Source of the DNA: Methylomarinum sp.
GTDB lineage: Bacteria; Pseudomonadota; Gammaproteobacteria; Methylococcales; Methylomonadaceae
Assembly: GCA_013139755.1 (NCBI GenBank)
Contig: WTAG01000063.1
Span: forward strand, 1-8,080
Direction of reading: 5' to 3'
DNA: 8,080 nt
The notes under the pieces were generated by a model. The model was not told where the DNA came from. It worked only from the letters and a program-made list of their open reading frames with translations, and did not search any database. Positions 7,097 through 8,080 of the stretch are shown here, piece after piece (the first letter of the stretch is position 1; each line of letters opens with the position of its first letter). A program made the translations under genes and the position numbers.

Positions 7097-8080
7097 GTGT
7101 CGCGCTATCACCTTTGTTATTGCTTTGAGGTTTTGCGTAGTAAGGCTTTGATTTTGAGGCGTGTGGCTTTTTGCCTTGATAAGTGCTTTTGCGCGTCGGT
7201 TTTTTAACCGATGGCTTTATATCCGTTGCTAATATATCTTCGGTAATTGCTTCAACGGGTATTTTTGCATCAATGTAGTCTTCTATATCGGGCATAGAAT
7301 AAGCATATTCTTCACAAATGAAGCTAAATGCAACGCCTGTTGTTCCAAATCGTGCGGTTCTGCCTATGCGATGTACGTAGTCTTCTGCATCTTGCGGTAA
7401 GTCATAGTTAATGACGTGCGAAACTGCGGGGATGTGTAATCCTCTAGCCGCCACATCGGTTGCTATCATTAAATTGACTCTGTCTTCCTGAAAATCATTT
7501 AACAGACGTTGGCGTTTATCTTGCGGTACATCACCACTTAAAACAGCAACTTTGTAACCATTGGCAATTAGATAACCGTCAAGTCGCTCTGCGCATCGCT
7601 TGGTGTTAACAAATACAATGCTTCGTTTAGGCTGGTGTTTATTTAACAAACCTAAGAGCAACGGAATTTTTTGCTCATTTGATGGGCAGAAAGCACTTTG
7701 GGTGATGGATTTTGAGGTAACTTCTTCCTGCTCAATCTTAACTAGCACTGGGTTATTCATGTGCTCATAAGCCAGTTCTGTCACTTTGTAAGATAATGTG
7801 GCAGAAAACAGTAAGTTAAGGCGTTTTTCTGGATCAGGCATACGTCTTAATAAAAAACGAATGTCTTTGATAAAGCCAAGATCAAACATTCTGTCGGCTT
7901 CATCCATTACAGAGACTTGGATGTTATCTAAGGTAAAAGCACCTTGCCTGTAAAAGTCGATGATACGGCCGGGTGTGCCGATAATAATATCAACATTAGA
8001 TTTAACGGATTCTAGCTGCTTTTTGTAATCAGTGCCGCCATAGATCAGTGCATACTTTAAATTTAGATGTTTACCTAAAA
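7059..8080 (-). CDS. rhlB: RhlB-type ATP-dependent DEAD-box RNA helicase, N-terminal part outside window
   Basis: 339 residues are visible. The frame stays open to the right edge, so the ATG at 7907 is internal: the frame upstream of it encodes a GGTDYKKQLE segment and TPGRIIDFYRQ (motif Ib). Following motifs are MDEADRMFD (II), FSATLSYKV (III), SIVFVNTKR (IV), IATDVAARGLHIP (V) and HRIGRTAR (VI). About the first 100-110 residues, with the Q motif and the ATP-binding GxGKT, are missing. The stretches DEADRMFDLGFIKDIR, RMPDPEKRLNLLFSAT and YVHRIGRTARFG match E. coli RhlB rather than RhlE or SrmB. RhlB unwinds RNA for the RNase E degradosome in enterics; whether that complex exists here is unknown. 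The C-terminal tail of about 60 residues is basic and rich in K, S, P and N, likely disordered and RNA-binding, and its final 12 codons overlap yrfG. Confidence 0.9.
   Translation of the reverse strand, partial: LGKHLNLKYALIYGGTDYKKQLESVKSNVDIIIGTPGRIIDFYRQGAFTLDNIQVSVMDEADRMFDLGFIKDIRFLLRRMPDPEKRLNLLFSATLSYKVTELAYEHMNNPVLVKIEQEEVTSKSITQSAFCPSNEQKIPLLLGLLNKHQPKRSIVFVNTKRCAERLDGYLIANGYKVAVLSGDVPQDKRQRLLNDFQEDRVNLMIATDVAARGLHIPAVSHVINYDLPQDAEDYVHRIGRTARFGTTGVAFSFICEEYAYSMPDIEDYIDAKIPVEAITEDILATDIKPSVKKPTRKSTYQGKKPHASKSKPYYAKPQSNNKGDSATPKAPASKPENPQ

Overview
The window is about 60% A+T by eye and reads as chromosomal DNA of a gammaproteobacterium. The best taxonomic markers are the right-hand genes. 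The NudE-type Nudix hydrolase, the YrfG-type HAD nucleotidase and the RhlB-type DEAD-box helicase all resemble their Escherichia coli namesakes along the length visible here. An AT-rich environmental gammaproteobacterium, such as a methanotroph or sulfur oxidiser, would fit, but the sequence does not settle the genus.

Left part (1-5614, + strand): three tightly packed genes that look like one signalling operon. The first, cut by the left edge, is an NMT1/TauA-type periplasmic substrate-binding protein. The second is a 1030-residue membrane hybrid histidine kinase: two membrane segments around a periplasmic domain, HAMP, three PAS domains, HisKA, HATPase and a C-terminal receiver. The third is a soluble protein made of bacteriohemerythrin, receiver and EAL domains, with its iron ligands, phospho-acceptor and c-di-GMP phosphodiesterase residues all present. 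The junctions are a 20-bp overlap (or a 7-bp gap if the kinase starts later) and a 2-bp gap. A simple model, which is inference, is that a ligand bound in the periplasm controls the kinase, the kinase phosphorylates the third protein, and an oxygen- or redox-sensing di-iron site also feeds into its c-di-GMP hydrolysis.

Middle (5615-5843): a 229-bp spacer with no convincing gene. It holds a weak intrinsic terminator and a possible decayed palindromic repeat.

Right part (5844-8080): nudE on the - strand and yrfG on the + strand diverge from a 47-bp promoter region. rhlB on the - strand runs off the right edge and converges on yrfG, with a 38-bp overlap of the two 3' ends. These are housekeeping genes for nucleotide clean-up and RNA turnover and have no obvious link to the signalling operon.

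The items most worth a second look are the binding protein / hybrid kinase / hemerythrin-receiver-EAL cassette, and a perfect 10-bp stem-loop in the kinase gene exactly where the catalytic domain passes into the receiver linker. I saw no mobile elements, CRISPR arrays, tRNA or rRNA genes.
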